DNA of 6,990 bases from Oscillospiraceae bacterium. GTDB lineage: Bacteria; Bacillota_A; Clostridia; Oscillospirales; Acutalibacteraceae. The translations under genes were made by a program, and so were the position numbers. The notes under the pieces are model-generated. The model was not told where the DNA came from. It saw only the letters and a list, made by a program, of their open reading frames with translations, and made no database searches. Where the stretch lies: positions 7,699 to 14,688 of the forward strand of contig DOWI01000023.1 of assembly GCA_003519645.1 (NCBI GenBank), written 5' to 3'. Of the stretch, positions 5,424 to 6,990 are shown piece after piece (positions within the stretch are counted from its first letter, which is position 1; each line of letters opens with the position of its first letter).

Positions 5424-6140
5424 TTAATGATGATGGCATGTATTAGCTTTCACATGCTCACCGCATTCACAGTCGGTATCCTGCAAATATCGGAAACACC
5501 CTGTTGGATTGCTTGGCGACCAAAGCTCCCGACCACATTGCTGACAGTATTTAGCGGGATCGCTTTTCTCGCTGTATTTCGGGCAGAGTGTTTGATTGTA
5601 TCTTGTAAAACCCCATTCATTCACATCATAGAAACTTGGGCAAGAATGTGAACCACAGTATGGACAGCCCTCAAGTTCAAGGTTGTGAATGTATGCGTGC
5701 GCTTCAGCATTTTTACAGTGATGATTCGGGCAGCCACAGCTATATTTTTCGGTGCTGTCCCCGCCGCCGATCTGTATCCCACCATCACTTTCGGTATCTT
5801 TGGGCTGAACCTCCGTTACTGGCTTTTCGGTTGTATCCGCATTTTTGCTGTTGTTGTCGGTGTTCTTATCTGTGTTTTTGGTTCCGCCGACATCCACGAC
5901 AAGATTGGAAGTGTTTTCTTTTTCTGCTTCTCCATCCGGCTTTTCCGATACCGCCGAGGTTTCAGGCGGAGTTGAAATGTCCGGGACATTCACCGTTGCA
6001 TCTGAGGTTCCCGGGGCTTGAGATGCTTCATCAATCGGAACTTTATCCGGCAGGAGCAATACCGCCGTTATTATAATAGCAATAAAAAGCGCAGCTGCCG
6101 AAATTCCGATAAAAGCCTTGTTCTTGAGTAATTTCTTCAT
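5424..6140 (-). CDS. DUF6550-like membrane-anchored protein with Cys/His-rich domain
   Basis: A 238-residue protein with one N-terminal membrane helix (about residues 9-31, after basic MKKLLKNKA), a 100-residue low-complexity linker rich in Pro, Thr, Ser, Asn and Glu (32-132), and a C-terminal Cys/His-rich domain (135-238). The N-terminal anchor and linker, including TVNVPDI, resemble the DUF6550 family of clostridial ICEs. The C-terminal part holds 13 cysteines in CGC, CPYCG, CQQCG, CEC and similar groups and ends in CHHH; this suggests one or more zinc sites or disulfides. Topology would place the domain outside the cell. The ATG at 6140 is used here; an in-frame GTG at 6149 is possible, since the SD AAAGGA is about 12 nt from the ATG and only 3-4 nt from the GTG, so neither spacing is ideal. 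It lies 26 bp after the 155-aa gene, in the same operon. Function unknown. Confidence 0.8.
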   Translation of the reverse strand: MKKLLKNKAFIGISAAALFIAIIITAVLLLPDKVPIDEASQAPGTSDATVNVPDISTPPETSAVSEKPDGEAEKENTSNLVVDVGGTKNTDKNTDNNSKNADTTEKPVTEVQPKDTESDGGIQIGGGDSTEKYSCGCPNHHCKNAEAHAYIHNLELEGCPYCGSHSCPSFYDVNEWGFTRYNQTLCPKYSEKSDPAKYCQQCGRELWSPSNPTGCFRYLQDTDCECGEHVKANTCHHH

Positions 6141-6166
6141 TCTGATCACTAATCCTTTCTAATCCG

Positions 6167-6634
6167 TTATTTCAGATTATAGTACGATACCACATTTTGG
6201 GGGATTCGCAGGGTTGCAACAATCTGACCCGCAAACGTCACCGGCAGAAGGATATCGTATGTTGCCTTGAGCATTAAGGTGTTCTCCCATTCGTAGGCAA
6301 CATTCGGATTAGAAATTCGGTAGATTACATTTCCTTGCTCATTCATATAATACAACATATTACCAGATTTGTCCATAGAGAGCTCATCGGAAACGGCGGA
6401 AATATAGAAACTTTTGTTTAAACTTTCTGTGAAATCGCTGCCGTTTTTGAGAGAATCGTATATCAGCTTCGAATTTTCGGTTACAAATCCGTCCAGTACC
6501 CTTTGCGTGTTGCTTTCGGCAGTTTGAATCAGCGTCATCAGTGAGGCGTAGGTCAAAACAAGGGATAGGATCATACTGAAAATCAAAATCCAAACCGCCG
6601 TTTTGACATAGGAGATTCCTTTTATATTAAGCAT
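6167..6634 (-). CDS. TadE/pilin-like single-pass membrane protein, 155 aa
   Basis: A 155-residue protein with a short N-terminal segment MLNIKGISYVKT, one long hydrophobic helix at about 12-37 (AVWILIFSMILSLVLTYASL), a helical stretch (IQTAESNTQRVLDGFVTENSKLIYDSLKNG), then a soluble, beta-rich tail ending LRIPQNVVSYYNLK. This is the plan of TadE/TadF-like pseudopilins, and similar proteins directly follow DUF4320 genes in clostridial ICEs as I recall them. The ATG at 6634 is chosen over an in-frame TTG at 6655 because AGGCGGTG lies 5 nt upstream and the TTG lies inside the preceding gene. The gap to the DUF4320 stop is 11 bp. It is likely a minor subunit of the envelope-spanning mating apparatus; this role is inferred from topology and context. 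Confidence 0.8.
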   Translation of the reverse strand: MLNIKGISYVKTAVWILIFSMILSLVLTYASLMTLIQTAESNTQRVLDGFVTENSKLIYDSLKNGSDFTESLNKSFYISAVSDELSMDKSGNMLYYMNEQGNVIYRISNPNVAYEWENTLMLKATYDILLPVTFAGQIVATLRIPQNVVSYYNLK

Positions 6635-6645
6635 TTTATCACCGC

Positions 6646-6990
6646 CTATTTCCAATATACTTGCGATAAAGCTGAATACGTCGCCGTCATGGTAATGGGA
6701 ATTCGGAATACCCCGAAGCCTTCCAGATATCTTGTGTATTGGACTGTAATGCGAATTGTATCTCCATACTGGACACGCCCATAATATCCACTGATATAAT
6801 CGGCTGTCCAGTAATAGCCGGGATAGAATCCGACTTCATCGCATAGCTCATAATACCGAATATAATTGTTTGTGCTGTAGGTGTTGCCGTTTACGGCCGC
6901 GGCTTCCACCATCTCACGGGCGAAATAGTCCATATCCTGCTTGGCGGTCAAAAAGGAAAATACATTGATCGACAATACGATCAGCATCAT
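6646..6990 (-). CDS. DUF4320 family (TadE-like) protein, N-terminus beyond window
   Basis: The C-terminal 114 codons of a gene entering from the right edge. The visible part begins in a hydrophobic helix (MMLIVLSINVFSFL), followed by TAKQDMDYFAREMVEAAAVNG, which is the TadE-like pattern of an N-terminal helix continuing into an amphipathic one, and a soluble domain ending in PITMTATYSALSQVYWK. The VYWK ending and the overall pattern match DUF4320 proteins of clostridial conjugative elements. The two Met codons at the edge lie within the membrane helix, so the true start is probably further right. It is the first visible gene of the minus-strand operon, 11 bp before the 155-aa pilin-like gene whose SD overlaps its stop codon. 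Together the two genes suggest a pilus-like structure in the mating apparatus. Confidence 0.8.
   Translation of the reverse strand: MMLIVLSINVFSFLTAKQDMDYFAREMVEAAAVNGNTYSTNNYIRYYELCDEVGFYPGYYWTADYISGYYGRVQYGDTIRITVQYTRYLEGFGVFRIPITMTATYSALSQVYWK

Noticed and set aside
5636..6076. Plus-strand open frame rich in Cys, His and Phe
   Set aside because: It is the antisense of the low-complexity linker and Cys-rich domain of the DUF6550-like gene; no SD or family resemblance.

Overview
The window looks like the accessory end of an integrative conjugative element (ICE) from a Gram-positive anaerobe of class Clostridia. The evidence is a long minus-strand run of cell-envelope genes that matches the conjugation modules of Tn1549/CTn-type elements as I know them: a DUF4320 (TadE-like) protein, a second pilin-like protein, a DUF6550-like membrane protein, a giant secreted protein, a DUF4406 enzyme and a DUF3852 membrane protein. 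Shine-Dalgarno (SD) sites are AGGAGG-like, base composition is moderate, and there is no tRNA, rRNA, transposase, integrase or CRISPR array. All family names are from memory of the protein sequences; no search was run.

Layout, left to right. Bases 1-241: the N-terminal 80 codons of a minus-strand XRE-type repressor that runs off the left edge, with repeated GTAATTC-type elements in front of it that may be its operators. Bases 242-861 hold no convincing protein gene but are dense in RNA-level signals: a minus-strand intrinsic terminator (448-487), a plus-strand promoter (556-584), a cloverleaf-like fold (634-721), and a strong plus-strand intrinsic terminator (767-822) just ahead of a gene. 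This is the layout of an attenuated leader or of a free-standing small RNA of about 230 nt. Bases 862-1530: an unrecognised 222-residue, mostly helical cytoplasmic protein on the plus strand. Bases 1641-1686: a long near-perfect hairpin with T-tract that ends this gene and probably also the convergent minus-strand operon.

Bases 6990 down to 1718 are one minus-strand operon, read from the right edge: DUF4320 (5' end missing), pilin-like 155-aa protein, Cys/His-rich DUF6550-like anchor protein, an internal terminator hairpin, the 975-aa secreted protein, DUF4406, DUF3852. The last three genes are joined by stop/start overlaps in which the end of one gene encodes the SD of the next. Almost every product is membrane-bound or exported, so the operon probably builds the envelope-spanning or surface part of the mating apparatus. 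DUF4406 is the single cytoplasmic enzyme-like member.

The least explained part is the 590-861 leader with its cloverleaf and terminator, followed by the unknown 222-aa gene. The internal operon terminator and the cysteine-rich ectodomain also deserve attention.
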